Shown here piece after piece: positions 53,940 through 63,697 of a stretch of 64,000 nucleotides of DNA; the first letter of the stretch is position 1, and each line of letters starts with the position of its first letter. Below the pieces are notes generated by a model. It was not told the origin of the DNA. It saw only the letters and a program-made list of their open reading frames with translations, and ran no database searches. Made by a program: the position numbers and the translations under genes. This DNA is from Rhodobacteraceae bacterium D3-12. Lineage in GTDB: Bacteria > Pseudomonadota > Alphaproteobacteria > Rhodobacterales > Rhodobacteraceae. The stretch is taken from assembly GCA_025916135.1 (NCBI GenBank), contig CP104793.1:3881001-3945000 (forward strand). The letters run 5' to 3'.

Positions 53940-54779
53940 ATGGCCTACAAGTCTCTGTTCACGGTCCTCACAGACCCCGCATTCGCCGAGAACGTGCTGA
54001 CGCATGGCATTGCCATCGCCAACGCCGCCGATGCCCACCTCGAAGTCCTCTGCCTTGGCGTCGACCGAAGCCAGACCGGCTATTACTACGCCGGTGCCAA
54101 CGCGATGGTGCTTCAGGAAACCATCAACCGTGCCCAGGAAGAAGCCGAAGCCGTTGAAGAGGCCTGCAAGAAAATCCTCACCGGCTCCAATATCCGCTGG
54201 AGCACCGACAGCGGTGTCGCACAGCTTGCCGATCTTGGGCGTCACGTTGCCGGACACGCACGGTTCTCCGATCTGGCCATTCTGCCTAAACCCTATGGCA
54301 AAAATCACGGCGCCGAACTCGAACCCGTGGTCGAATCGGCCATGTTCGAAGGTCAGACCCCCGTGCTCGTCGTCCCTGACGACGGCCCGCCCCGCCCGGC
54401 CCCTAAAACAGTCATGGTCGGCTGGAACGAAAGCTCCGAGGCGCTAAATGCCGTGCGTGCCGCGCTTCCGGTTCTGAAATCTGCGGAAAAGGTGCACGTC
54501 GTGGTCATTGATCCGCCGGTGCATGGCCCCAACCGCTCTGATCCGGGCGGGCTGTTGTCACAATATCTCTCGCGTCACGGCGTCCGGGCCGAGGTCGATG
54601 TGCTGTCCAAAACCCTGCCGCGTGTGTCCGATGTTCTCAAACGTCACGCCGCCGACATCGAAGCCGACCTGATCGTCATGGGCGCCTACGGCCATTCCCG
54701 CTTCCGCGAGGCGATCTTGGGCGGCGCCACCCGCTACATGCTCGAACAGGCCGAATTGCCGGTGTTCATGGCGCATTAA
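53940..54779 (+). CDS. Universal stress protein, tandem UspA domains
   Basis: A 279-residue protein starting MAYKSLFTVLTDPAFAENVLT. The first half is a UspA fold without a clear ATP site. The second half (about 155-279) ends with DLIVMGAYGHSRFREAILGGATRYML, the G-x2-G-x9-G(S/T) nucleotide-binding motif of ATP-binding UspA proteins. Transcription is divergent from ccoN across the FNR boxes, which suggests induction in low oxygen. A strong terminator follows at 54811. Confidence 0.9.
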   Translation: MAYKSLFTVLTDPAFAENVLTHGIAIANAADAHLEVLCLGVDRSQTGYYYAGANAMVLQETINRAQEEAEAVEEACKKILTGSNIRWSTDSGVAQLADLGRHVAGHARFSDLAILPKPYGKNHGAELEPVVESAMFEGQTPVLVVPDDGPPRPAPKTVMVGWNESSEALNAVRAALPVLKSAEKVHVVVIDPPVHGPNRSDPGGLLSQYLSRHGVRAEVDVLSKTLPRVSDVLKRHAADIEADLIVMGAYGHSRFREAILGGATRYMLEQAELPVFMAH

Positions 54780-54810
54780 AACGACCAGACAGCGAAGCAA
54801 TCATCGAAAC

Positions 54811-54840
54811 AGGCGCCCCCTTCCGGGCGCCTGTTTTTTT
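54811..54840 (+). terminator. Rho-independent terminator of uspA
   Basis: AGGCGCCC (54811-54818) and GGGCGCCT (54825-54832) pair over CCTTCC, followed by GTTTTTTT. It ends the uspA transcript. fnrL ends at 54857 from the other side. Confidence 0.92.
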
Positions 54841-54856
54841 GGCGTTTATTTCAGGC

Positions 54857-55603
54857 TCAGGCGAACATCCCGCCGTCGCTGTCGTCGCCCGCTTCTTCCA
54901 TCAAACGGCTGAAATCCGGCACCGTCACGTGGCGTTTGCCTTCCAGCACAATCACCCCGTCCCGCTTTAACGCGCTGATCTGGCGGCTCACGGTTTCCAG
55001 CGTCAGCCCAAGGTAGTCCGCCATCGCTTCACGGGTCAGCGGCAATTCAAACGCCATTGGCCCGCGCATGGCGCTGCCCTTCAACGTCACCCCGCGCCGC
55101 GCGACGATACTCAACAGACTGGCGATCTTCTCGCGCGCCGTCTTGCGCCCCAGAACCAGCATCCATTCCCGCGCCGCGTCCAGCTCATCCAGCGTCATTT
55201 CCAACAGCCGATGCGCAATATGCGGCGTGCGCTCCATCATCTGCTCGAACGGTTTCTTGCGGAAACAGCACATCACCAGATCGGTCGTCGCCACCACGTC
55301 ATAGGCCGCACCATCGCGCCCCGGACGCCCGACAAAATCGCTCGGCAACAACAGGCCCACCATCTGCGTGCGTCCGTCCTCCATAGTCTGCGTCAACGTG
55401 CCGATCCCGGTCACGACCGAGCCGACAAAATCCATCCGGTCGCCGGACCATACAACGGTCTGCCCGGCCTCAAAGGTCCGGTAATACTTGAACGATTCCA
55501 GCTCGGACAACTCATCCGTCTCACAGCGCGCGCAAACCGCCCGATGCCGGATCGGACAATCAGAGCAATCAGGCTCGATCGACTTGATTTTTTCTTTCAG
55601 CAT
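54857..55603 (-). CDS. fnrL: FnrL, oxygen-responsive Crp/Fnr regulator
   Basis: A 248-residue Fnr-type protein from ATG 55603 (MLKEKIKSIEPDCSDCPIRH). The N-terminal Cys set CSDCPIRHRAVCARC holds the 4Fe-4S oxygen sensor, with the fourth ligand in a central VMCCF segment. A cyclic-nucleotide-like barrel precedes the recognition helix MADYLGLTLETVSRQISALKRDGVI (about 195-220), whose E-SR contacts fit TTGAT sites. It lies between the cco genes and hemN, and FNR boxes in this region are its expected targets. The TTG start at 55636 is rejected because it would overlap the box at 55623. Confidence 0.93.
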   Translation of the reverse strand: MLKEKIKSIEPDCSDCPIRHRAVCARCETDELSELESFKYYRTFEAGQTVVWSGDRMDFVGSVVTGIGTLTQTMEDGRTQMVGLLLPSDFVGRPGRDGAAYDVVATTDLVMCCFRKKPFEQMMERTPHIAHRLLEMTLDELDAAREWMLVLGRKTAREKIASLLSIVARRGVTLKGSAMRGPMAFELPLTREAMADYLGLTLETVSRQISALKRDGVIVLEGKRHVTVPDFSRLMEEAGDDSDGGMFA

Positions 55604-55622
55604 AAAGTTTCGTTTCGCGCGG

Positions 55623-55636
55623 TTGATCTGGGTCAA
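55623..55636 (+). promoter_or_regulatory. FNR-type box between fnrL and hemN
   Basis: TTGATCTGGGTCAA differs from the consensus by one base. It lies 36-49 bases upstream of the hemN ATG (55672) and just upstream of fnrL, so it could control both: activation of hemN and autoregulation of fnrL. Confidence 0.8.
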
Positions 55637-55671
55637 AGATTAGCAAGGAATTCACCTATAACGGTAGCCGC

Positions 55672-57027
55672 ATGATAAGCGAAACACAACTCTCCGAGAT
55701 GGGTCTATTTGACGCGAAAGTCCCGCGTTACACGTCCTATCCAACGGCCCCGCACTTCAATACCGGCGTTGGCGCTGGTGAGTTCACCTCATGGATCGGT
55801 GCAATCGCACCGGGGAGCGAAATCTCGCTCTATATCCACGTGCCCTTCTGTCGTCGCCTGTGCTGGTTCTGCGCCTGTCGCACCCAAGGCACCCAAAGCG
55901 ACGCGCCGGTGCAGGCCTATCTCGAAACCCTGCTGGCCGAGCTGAAAATGCTCAAGACGACCCTGCCCGCAGGCGTCAAACTCTCTCGCCTGCATTGGGG
56001 CGGCGGCACGCCCACGCTTCTGACCGCGCCGATGATGCGCGATCTCGCCGGAGCCATCGCCGATGTCGCGCCCTTTACCGACACCTATGAATTTTCCGTC
56101 GAAATCGACCCGAACGAAATCGACGGGGCCCGCCTTGATGCGCTCGCCGCTGCTGGCATGAACCGCGCCTCCATCGGGGTGCAGGACTTTGACGAGGCGA
56201 TCCAGAAAACCATCGGTCGGCTGCAAAGCTTTGAAATCACCCGCGACGCGGTGCTCGAAATCCGCGCCCGTGGGGTGCATTCGCTCAACGCTGACATCCT
56301 GTTCGGCCTGCCCGACCAAACCACGGGCCGCATCACCGACAGCGTGCAAAAACTCCTCGCTCTCGGCCCTGATCGCGTGGCGCTCTATGGCTATGCCCAC
56401 GTCCCGTGGATGGCCAAACGGCAACAGCTTATTCCCTCTGACAAGCTGCCAACCCCGCAAGAGCGGCTCGCGCTATTTGAAACCGCACGCCGGTTGTTCC
56501 TCTGGGACAATTACGCCGAAATCGGGATCGACCATTTCGCCGTGCATGGCGACGGGCTGGAAACCGCCCAGACGAACGGCACGCTCCGGCGCAATTTTCA
56601 GGGCTACACCGACGATCCCGCCGATGTTCTGATTGGCCTCGGTGCTTCGTCAATCTCGCGCTTCCCGCAAGGCTATGCGCAAAACGCACCGGCCACATCG
56701 GCCCACACGATGAAAATCCGCGAAGGGCGTTTTTCCACGTCACGCGGCCATGTCTTTACCGCCGATGACAAGCTGCGCTCGCGGTTGATCGAAATGCTGA
56801 TGTGCGATTTTTCCATCGACAGCGCCGAAATCCTGCGCGACCACGCGATCACAAAGTCCGAGCTTTCGGCGATGTTCGAGCGGGTTCAAACCGAATTCCG
56901 CGGTGTGCTCAGCATCACTGACTCCGGCCTCGCTATCCCCGATGGCGCCCGCCCCCTGACCCGGATGATCGCCCGCGCGTTTGATGCCTTTGATCTGTCC
57001 AAAGCGGGCCACAGCTCGGCGATCTAA
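55672..57027 (+). CDS. hemN: Oxygen-independent coproporphyrinogen III oxidase
   Basis: A 451-residue radical-SAM enzyme. The Cys motif is HVPFCRRLCWFCACRTQG (C-x3-C-x2-C, about 57-65). The glycine-rich GGGTPTLL (about 110) and the NADILFGLPDQTTGRITDSV strand follow. The C-terminal helix domain ends with LTRMIARAFDAFDL. It converts coproporphyrinogen III to protoporphyrinogen IX without O2, supplying haem when oxygen is low. It belongs to the FnrL regulon by its upstream box. An inverted repeat follows at 57043. Confidence 0.95.
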   Translation: MISETQLSEMGLFDAKVPRYTSYPTAPHFNTGVGAGEFTSWIGAIAPGSEISLYIHVPFCRRLCWFCACRTQGTQSDAPVQAYLETLLAELKMLKTTLPAGVKLSRLHWGGGTPTLLTAPMMRDLAGAIADVAPFTDTYEFSVEIDPNEIDGARLDALAAAGMNRASIGVQDFDEAIQKTIGRLQSFEITRDAVLEIRARGVHSLNADILFGLPDQTTGRITDSVQKLLALGPDRVALYGYAHVPWMAKRQQLIPSDKLPTPQERLALFETARRLFLWDNYAEIGIDHFAVHGDGLETAQTNGTLRRNFQGYTDDPADVLIGLGASSISRFPQGYAQNAPATSAHTMKIREGRFSTSRGHVFTADDKLRSRLIEMLMCDFSIDSAEILRDHAITKSELSAMFERVQTEFRGVLSITDSGLAIPDGARPLTRMIARAFDAFDLSKAGHSSAI

Positions 57028-57042
57028 CGCTGCTTTGGGGAA

Positions 57043-57119
57043 GGTGGGGTGAAACCCCACCCTACACCCCCGGCTCGGGGTGTTTTCTGCATCCGCGTAG
57101 GGTGGGGTTTCACCCCACC
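57043..57119. repeat. 23-base perfect inverted repeat, copy B
   Basis: Arms 57043-57065 and 57097-57119 are identical to the arms of copy A at 38430-38484, but with a 31-base spacer holding CCCGGCTCGGGG. It sits between the convergent ends of hemN and yejF and may serve as a bidirectional terminator. Confidence 0.8.
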
Positions 57120-57127
57120 ACCCCGCA

Positions 57128-58720
57128 TCACCTGGCTTTCAGATCCAGCGCCGCCGCCAACAACGTGCGCGTATATTCGCCGCGGGGCCGCTCGAAAATA
57201 TCCTCCGCGCTGCCCGCCTCGACGATGTCGCCCTGCTTCATCACGATCATCTTGTGGCTCATTGCGCGCACCACGTTCAAATCGTGGCTGATGAACAAAT
57301 AGGCCAAGCCATATTTGCGCTGCAACTCGCGCAACAGGTCCACGATCTGCACCTGCACCGTCATGTCCAACGCGCTCGTCGGCTCGTCCAACACCACCAG
57401 CTTGGGGCGCAAGATCATTGCCCGTGCAATCGCGATCCGCTGGCGCTGGCCGCCGCTGAACTCATGCGGATACCGGTCCATCGTTGCCGGGTCCAACCCG
57501 GTCTCGACCATCACCTCGGCCACCAACTCACGCGCGTCGCGCCCGTCGGGGTTGCCATGCACGCCAAGACCCTCGGCAATGATCTGCTCGCAACTCATCC
57601 GCGGGCTCAGCGACCCGAACGGGTCCTGAAACACGATCTGCATTTCGCGGCGCAAATCACGCAGCTTTTTGGTCGACCAGTCCCGCACGTTCTCGCCATT
57701 GAAACTGATCCCCCCTTCCGAGGAAATCAGCCGCATGATCGCCAGCGCCAGCGTCGTTTTGCCCGACCCGCTTTCGCCCACAATCCCAAGCGTTTCACCG
57801 GCGCGCACGTCGATGCTCGCCTCGTTCACCGCCTTCACATGGCCAACCGTCTTGCGAAAGAACCCGGCCTGAATCGGGAACCAAACCCTAAGCTTGTCGG
57901 TCTGAACCAGACCCTTTGCACCCTCCGGCACCGGCCCCGGCGCGCCGGTCGCCCGCGCGCCCAAAAGCTTCTGGGTATAGGGGTGCTTGGGATCGGCGAA
58001 CAACGCCGCCGTCTCGCCGGATTCGACGATCTCGCCATCCTTCATCACGCACACCCGGTCGGCAAACCGCTGCACAATCCCAAGGTCATGGGTGATGAAC
58101 AAAAGCCCCATATTTTCCGAGCGTTTCAACTCGGCCAAAAGCTCAAGTATCTGCGCCTGAATGGTCACATCCAACGCCGTCGTCGGCTCGTCCGCGACCA
58201 GAATATCGGGCGTATTGGCCAGCGCCATCGCGATCATTACGCGTTGCCGCTGTCCACCGCTCAACTGATGCGGATAGGCCCCCAAACGGCTCTCGGCATC
58301 GCGAATCCCGACGCGCTCCAACAGGTCCAGAATGCGCGTGCGCACCGCGCTCCCGCTCAACCCCTGATGAAGCTCAAGCGATTCCGACAGTTGCTTCTCA
58401 ATCGTGTGCAGCGGGTTCAGGCTGGTCATCGGCTCTTGGAAAATAAAGCTGATGTCGTTGCCCCGCACCTTGCGCAGCATCGCCTCATCCGCCCCGACCA
58501 TCTCTTGCCCGTCATAAGTGACCGAGCCTTCGACCTCCGCACTCGTCGGCAGCAATGACACCGTCGACAAAGCCGTCACCGATTTTCCCGATCCGCTCTC
58601 GCCGACCAAGGCAACCGTCTCGCCGCGATCCACGGTGAACGACACGCCTTTCACGGCCTCATTCACCTTGCCGTCCTGCCGGAACGACACCTTCAACCCC
58701 TTAACTTCAAGCAAACTCAT
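57128..58720 (-). CDS. yejF: YejF-type ABC transporter ATP-binding protein (two fused domains)
   Basis: A 530-residue protein with two full ATPase domains. The first has Walker A GESGSGKSVTA, signature LSGGQRQRVMIA and Walker B ILVADEPTTALD (1-260). The second has GESGSGKTTLA, FSGGQRQRIAIA and LVVLDEPTSALD (260-530). Such fused energising subunits serve the YejABEF and related oligopeptide importers. Its start overlaps the yejE stop by 4 bases, as the last gene of yejABEF. Confidence 0.92.
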   Translation of the reverse strand: MSLLEVKGLKVSFRQDGKVNEAVKGVSFTVDRGETVALVGESGSGKSVTALSTVSLLPTSAEVEGSVTYDGQEMVGADEAMLRKVRGNDISFIFQEPMTSLNPLHTIEKQLSESLELHQGLSGSAVRTRILDLLERVGIRDAESRLGAYPHQLSGGQRQRVMIAMALANTPDILVADEPTTALDVTIQAQILELLAELKRSENMGLLFITHDLGIVQRFADRVCVMKDGEIVESGETAALFADPKHPYTQKLLGARATGAPGPVPEGAKGLVQTDKLRVWFPIQAGFFRKTVGHVKAVNEASIDVRAGETLGIVGESGSGKTTLALAIMRLISSEGGISFNGENVRDWSTKKLRDLRREMQIVFQDPFGSLSPRMSCEQIIAEGLGVHGNPDGRDARELVAEVMVETGLDPATMDRYPHEFSGGQRQRIAIARAMILRPKLVVLDEPTSALDMTVQVQIVDLLRELQRKYGLAYLFISHDLNVVRAMSHKMIVMKQGDIVEAGSAEDIFERPRGEYTRTLLAAALDLKAR

Positions 58721-59823
58721 TGAAAGGTCTTCCTTGGGTCAAACGCGTCGCGCACGCCTTCAAATATGAACACCAGCAGCGACAGCATGATCACAAAGGT
58801 AAAGAACGCCGCAAAGCCCAGCCACGGCGCCTGAAGGTTCTCCTTGGCCTGCAACGTCAACTCGCCCAGCGACGGCGCCGAAGCCGGCAAACCAAAGCCG
58901 AGGAAATCAAGGCTCGCCAGCAAGGCAATCGTGCCCGTCACGATAAACGGCAGCATCGTCACCGTCGCCACCATCGCATTGGGCAACATGTGGCGGAACA
59001 TAATCGTGGTGTTGCTCACGCCCAGCGCCTTGGCCGCGCGCACATACTCAAGGTTGCGCGCCCGCAAAAACTCGGCCCTGACGACCCCCACCAACGCGGT
59101 CCACCCGAACAGCACGGTGATAAACACCAACAGCCAGAAATTTCGCCCAAACACCGCGAACATGATGATGATCACATAGAGCTGCGGCGTCGCACCCCAA
59201 ATCTCGATCAATCGCTGAAAGATAAGGTCGACCCAGCCGCCAAAATACCCCTGCACCGCCCCCGCGATAATGCCCAGCACACTGGCCATCGCGGTCACGA
59301 TCAAGGTGAAAAACACCGACATTCGGAAGCCATAGATCACCTTGGCCAAAACGTCGCGCTTGGTGTCATCCGTGCCCAACAAGTTGCCCTCGCCCGGCGG
59401 CAAGGGGGCCGCGCCCAACCGATCCACCGGCGTATCGAACGAATAGGGGATAATCGGCCAGATCGCCCACCCCTTCTCGATCTTCTCGCCCTCGATCACA
59501 CCGTCCTGCGCATCCGCAAAAATGGCGTCCGGCTCGTCAAAGCACAAATCCGACCCGCCACTTTCAATCAGACACTTCACCTCCGGGTCGGTATAGGTCG
59601 CCTCGGTCGGGAAATCCCCGCCAAACGCGGTCTCGGGGTAAAACTGGAAGATCGGCGCATAGAACTCACCGCGATACTTGATCAGGATCGGCTTGTCGTT
59701 GGCCACGAACTCCGCAAACAGCGTGATCGTAAACAACACGCTGAATATAATCAGCGACCAATACGCCCGCCCGTTGCGGCGGAAATTGCGCCACCGGCGC
59801 TGGTTGATCGGCGAAAGAGCCAT
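58717..59823 (-). CDS. yejE: YejE-type peptide ABC transporter permease
   Basis: A 368-residue permease starting [28 protein letters not shown] long periplasmic loop (about 35-140) follows the first helix, and the BPD_transp_1 core (about 170-368) contains the EAA loop RAKALGVSNTTIMFRHMLPNAM. It forms the translocation channel with YejB. Its ATG overlaps the yejB stop by one base. Confidence 0.92.
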   Translation of the reverse strand: MALSPINQRRWRNFRRNGRAYWSLIIFSVLFTITLFAEFVANDKPILIKYRGEFYAPIFQFYPETAFGGDFPTEATYTDPEVKCLIESGGSDLCFDEPDAIFADAQDGVIEGEKIEKGWAIWPIIPYSFDTPVDRLGAAPLPPGEGNLLGTDDTKRDVLAKVIYGFRMSVFFTLIVTAMASVLGIIAGAVQGYFGGWVDLIFQRLIEIWGATPQLYVIIIMFAVFGRNFWLLVFITVLFGWTALVGVVRAEFLRARNLEYVRAAKALGVSNTTIMFRHMLPNAMVATVTMLPFIVTGTIALLASLDFLGFGLPASAPSLGELTLQAKENLQAPWLGFAAFFTFVIMLSLLVFIFEGVRDAFDPRKTFQ

Positions 59824-60935
59824 CAGCCTTCCCTCCGCTCGAAATCAATCCGCGGATCGACAAACACATACATCGCGTCCGAAATGATCCCCACGACCAA
59901 ACCGATCAGCCCGAAAATGAACAACGTGCCAAACATCACCGGATAATCCCGTTGCAACGCCGCCTCAAACCCAAGACGCCCCAAACCGTCCAAGGTGAAA
60001 ATCGTCTCGATAATCAGGGACGATCCGAAAAACACGCCGATAAACACCGACGGGAAACCGGCAATCACGATCAACATCGCGTTGCGAAACACGTGCCCAT
60101 AAAGCACCCGGTTCTCGCTCAACCCCTTGGCCCGCGCTGTCATCACGTAATGCTTCTTGATCTCGTCCAAGAAGCTGTTCTTGGTCAAAAGGGTCAGCGT
60201 CGCAAACCCCGAAATCGTCGAGGCCGTCACCGGCAACGCGATGTGCCACAGGTAATCAACCACCTTGCCGAACACGCTATAGCTTTCCCAATCATCACTG
60301 GTCAGCCCCCGCGACGGGAACCACTGCCAATATGAGCCGCCCGCGAACAGAACCAACAACATGATCGCAAACAGGAAGCCGGGAATGGCATAGCCCATGA
60401 TGATCGCCGCGCTGGTCCATGTGTCAAACGACGATCCATCCCGCACCGCTTTGCGAATGCCCAGCGGGATCGAAATCAGATACGCCAAAAGCGTGCTCCA
60501 CAAACCCAAGGTGATCGACACCGGCATCTTTTCCAGCACCAGATCAATCACGCTGATCGACCGGAAATAGCTCTCGCCAAAATCCAGCCGCATATAGTTC
60601 CACATCATCTGCCCAAAGCGTTCCAGCGGCGGCTTGTCAAAGCCGAACTCCTTTTCCAACTGGTCGATGAACTCCTTGGGCAATCCGCGCGCGCCGACAT
60701 AGCGCTCATCGCCGGTCGAGCCTTGGAAAAACTCCTCGCGATCCAAGCCGGTATTGCCGGTATCACCGCCGCCCCCGGCAAAGCCCTCAAACACGTCGCC
60801 GCCGCCCTGAAGCTGTGCCAGAACCTGCTCAACCGGGCCGCCCGGCACGAATTGAACCAGAACAAAGTTAACCACCATAATCCCGATCAGCGTCGGAATA
60901 ATAAGCAGCAATCGCCGTGCGAAATAGGCTCCCAT
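59823..60935 (-). CDS. yejB: YejB-type peptide ABC transporter permease
   Basis: A 370-residue permease starting [37 protein letters not shown], the DppB/YejB opening. After an insert with Gly-rich [15 protein letters not shown] comes the conserved permease domain, with the EAA loop [22 protein letters not shown] and six predicted helices. It pairs with YejE for import of peptides, including microcin C-like compounds in enterobacteria. It follows yejA by 7 bases. Confidence 0.92.
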   Translation of the reverse strand: MGAYFARRLLLIIPTLIGIMVVNFVLVQFVPGGPVEQVLAQLQGGGDVFEGFAGGGGDTGNTGLDREEFFQGSTGDERYVGARGLPKEFIDQLEKEFGFDKPPLERFGQMMWNYMRLDFGESYFRSISVIDLVLEKMPVSITLGLWSTLLAYLISIPLGIRKAVRDGSSFDTWTSAAIIMGYAIPGFLFAIMLLVLFAGGSYWQWFPSRGLTSDDWESYSVFGKVVDYLWHIALPVTASTISGFATLTLLTKNSFLDEIKKHYVMTARAKGLSENRVLYGHVFRNAMLIVIAGFPSVFIGVFFGSSLIIETIFTLDGLGRLGFEAALQRDYPVMFGTLFIFGLIGLVVGIISDAMYVFVDPRIDFERREG

Positions 60936-60942
60936 GCGCGGC

Positions 60943-62859
60943 TTACCTCAACGCGCCCGACGCCTTAAGCGCCGCTTCCTTTTCAGGGTTCACCCACCAG
61001 AAATCGAGTATCCCAAGGTCAAGCGGAGGGATCTCTTCGGGGTGCTCATACATGTTCCAATATGCGACCCAATATTTGTCTTTGTACCACATCGGGATCA
61101 TGAACCGCTCGTGGCGCAAAACCCGGTCCAAAGCCATCAACGCGGTCATCTCGTCCTCGCGGTTGGTGGTTTCCAGCGACCGTTTGATGATCTCGTCCAC
61201 CAGAGGGCTGGCAAGCCCGGCAGGGTTGAACAGGCTGATCGCCGCCTCGTCCGACCCATACATCTGCATCAACCCCGTCCCCGAAGCGAGGAACGAGCGG
61301 TAGCCGTCATAGATCATGTCATAGTCGAAATCGCGCGTGCGCAGCGTGTATTGGGCGCTGTCGATCTGGTCAAAACTGGCGTTCACACCCATCCGCGTCA
61401 GGCTCTGGGCATAGGTCTCGACCGCCGCGCTCAACGTCGATGATACGCTCGCCGGCAACAGGATCGTCACGTCCAGCGTCTTGCCCTCGGCGTTGCGCAA
61501 CCGGCCCTTGTCGTCCACGGTCCAGCCGGCGTCGCTCAGCATTTTCAACGCTTTGCGCAGGTTGCGCCGGTCCTGCGGGCGGGCCGGCTTTGACGTATGC
61601 GCCATCACCGCCGGTTCCGTCAGTATCTCCTGCGGCACCTCGGCCTTGAGCGATTTGAAAAACTCAAGCTCCGCCCCCTCGGGGGTGCCTTTGGCCATAT
61701 GCGGCGCATTCTCGACAAACGAATGGCGCTGCGCAAACAACCCGTATTGAAGCGACGCATTGGTCCACTCAAAGTTAAAGGCAAGGCTCAACGCTTCGCG
61801 CACCCGCTTGTCCTTCATGTTGTCGCGCCGCATGTTGAACACCAACCCGCTCGGCGTGGGCGGCGTCCCGTCGGGAAGCTCAACAACCTTCACGTTGCCC
61901 TTCTGCACCGCCGGAAAATCATAGCTCGTCGCCCATTTCTTGGGGTCGCTTTCCGACCGCAAAAGGAATGTGCCGGTTTTGAAATTCTCGAACGCGGTGG
62001 AATCGTCGGCGAAATACTCAATACGGATTTTATCGAAATTGTGCCGCCCCACGTTGCGCGGCAAATCCTTGCCCCAATAGTCCGGGTTGCGCTTATAGGT
62101 CACGCGCCGCCCGACAACGACCTCATCCGCCACATAGGGCCCCGACCCCGGCGAATGCGTCAGCCGCGATTCATCCAGCCGCGCGCCGGTCTCCTCATAC
62201 CACTTCTTCGAGAAAACAGGCGTGCCACCGACCTGATCAATCAGGCTGCGGCGTGAAATCCCCTCGGCAAAGGTGAACTTGACCGTGTGATCGTCCAACG
62301 CCTCGGCGCTCAGAATGCGTTTCTTCACCGCCAACGCATATGACGGCAGGCCTTGCTCGATGAACAGATTGTGCGAAAACACAACGTCATGCGCCGTCAC
62401 CGGCGTCCCGTCCGAAAATTTCGCCTCGGGCCGCATGTGGAAAATCACCCATGTCTTGCCCTCGTCATACTCAAGGCTCTCGGCCAGCAACCCATAGGAT
62501 TCGCCATAGGCATCCGCAGGCCCGTCGCCCAACAGGCTCTCATAGATCGTCCAGATCTGCGTGCCCGTCGCCTTGCCCTTGCGGGTATAGGGGTTCAACG
62601 AATTGAACGTGCCGCTCACGCTAATGGCCAACTCTCCGCCCTTGGGCGCATCCGGGTTCACATAGTTGAAATGCTTGAAATCGGCGGGGTATTTCAGCTC
62701 CCCGAAATAGCTATAGCCGTGGCTCTTGATGATCTTGTCGTCGCCGCGCACCGGCCCGGCAATCAACGCCAGCACCAGACCGGCCATCATCACCCCCTGA
62801 AGGATCACGCCCCACGGCGCGCTGTCCACACTCTGGGCTTTGCTCATCGCTCTGTGCAT
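60943..62859 (-). CDS. yejA: YejA-type periplasmic peptide-binding protein
   Basis: About 638 residues. The start ATG 62859 is chosen because AGGAGG lies 9 bases before it, whereas ATG 62868 directly abuts that site. A signal peptide ([25 protein letters not shown]) is followed by the SBP_bac_5 domain: [20 protein letters not shown], then NDIVFSHNLF-like [15 protein letters not shown] and [13 protein letters not shown]. It binds peptides in the periplasm and delivers them to YejBE. It is the first gene of the yejABEF operon. Confidence 0.92.
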   Translation of the reverse strand: MHRAMSKAQSVDSAPWGVILQGVMMAGLVLALIAGPVRGDDKIIKSHGYSYFGELKYPADFKHFNYVNPDAPKGGELAISVSGTFNSLNPYTRKGKATGTQIWTIYESLLGDGPADAYGESYGLLAESLEYDEGKTWVIFHMRPEAKFSDGTPVTAHDVVFSHNLFIEQGLPSYALAVKKRILSAEALDDHTVKFTFAEGISRRSLIDQVGGTPVFSKKWYEETGARLDESRLTHSPGSGPYVADEVVVGRRVTYKRNPDYWGKDLPRNVGRHNFDKIRIEYFADDSTAFENFKTGTFLLRSESDPKKWATSYDFPAVQKGNVKVVELPDGTPPTPSGLVFNMRRDNMKDKRVREALSLAFNFEWTNASLQYGLFAQRHSFVENAPHMAKGTPEGAELEFFKSLKAEVPQEILTEPAVMAHTSKPARPQDRRNLRKALKMLSDAGWTVDDKGRLRNAEGKTLDVTILLPASVSSTLSAAVETYAQSLTRMGVNASFDQIDSAQYTLRTRDFDYDMIYDGYRSFLASGTGLMQMYGSDEAAISLFNPAGLASPLVDEIIKRSLETTNREDEMTALMALDRVLRHERFMIPMWYKDKYWVAYWNMYEHPEEIPPLDLGILDFWWVNPEKEAALKASGALR

Positions 62860-62991
62860 ATCGCTCATCCTCCTGCCACTCCCGCCATTCAGCGGCGCGT
62901 TCTGGTTGGCCTCAAGCTAATGGTCCCGGCCCTCCATGTTCAAGTTGAGAATACGTGATATCCCCGTGATTGCGCCCCCTTAAGGCGATAA

Positions 62992-63024
62992 AAAAGCCGC
63001 CCCGCGATGCGCCGGGCGGCTTTT
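62992..63024 (-). terminator. Rho-independent terminator of the cytochrome c gene
   Basis: AAAAGCCGCCC (62992-63002) pairs with GGGCGGCTTTT (63014-63024). On the minus strand the stem is followed by a T-run, ending the cytochrome c transcript 33 bases after its stop (63057). Confidence 0.85.
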
Positions 63025-63056
63025 GTCGTCAATTTCCTGTGAGTGCCGCCTAAGGA

Positions 63057-63575
63057 TCAGCCGCCCAGCGACTGAAGATAGGCAATCACATTGGCGCGGT
63101 CCTTGGCTTTCTTCAGCCCGGCAAAGCTCATCGACGTGCCCGGAGCCGCCGCTTTCGGGCTGGCCAGGAATGCGTCAAGCACTTCGGGTGTCCATGCCTC
63201 GCCCGCCTGTCCAAGGCTGCCGGAATAGCCACCGAAATCGGTGCTGCCAATCGCGCGCCCTACAACAGCATGAAGCGAAGGTCCGGTCGCATGCGCGCCC
63301 TCTTCCAGCTTGTGACATGCCTTGCACTTCGAAAAGACTTTCGAGCCTTTCTTTACATCGGCTGCGGCCAACAATTCTTCAAACGTCGGGCCCTCTTCCT
63401 TGGGTCCGTCATTGCTGTCGCCACCTTCCACTTCGATGACATAGGCCGCTGCATGATCGTCGCCATGGCCCCCGCCCATCGAATACAGGCCGTCCGCAGC
63501 CCATTTGCCCAGCATGAATACCAGCAACGCACCGCAAAATGCGCCGATGATCTTGGTGGAGGTCATAGTGTCCAT
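63057..63575 (-). CDS. Membrane-anchored class I cytochrome c (CycM-like)
   Basis: A 172-residue protein from ATG 63575 (MDTMTSTKIIGAFCGALLVFMLGKWAADGLY), an uncleaved N-terminal anchor helix. An acidic Glu/Gly-rich linker leads to the haem domain: SKCKACHKLEEG (CxxCH) and the distal Met in TSMSFAGLKK. The layout equals cytochrome c552/CycM of alphaproteobacteria, which carries electrons from the bc1 complex to terminal oxidases. ATG 63575 is chosen over the frame to 63659. Confidence 0.92.
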   Translation of the reverse strand: MDTMTSTKIIGAFCGALLVFMLGKWAADGLYSMGGGHGDDHAAAYVIEVEGGDSNDGPKEEGPTFEELLAAADVKKGSKVFSKCKACHKLEEGAHATGPSLHAVVGRAIGSTDFGGYSGSLGQAGEAWTPEVLDAFLASPKAAAPGTSMSFAGLKKAKDRANVIAYLQSLGG

Positions 63576-63697
63576 TGGCTCGTTTCCAAATTGATCCCTT
63601 GCTGGCGCGTATCTATCCGCTTCCCCTTGCCCAAGGCAAGGTGTAGTTTCCGCGACCAATCGCCCCTTTTGGGGTTTTTCGACAGGATTATCAGGAA

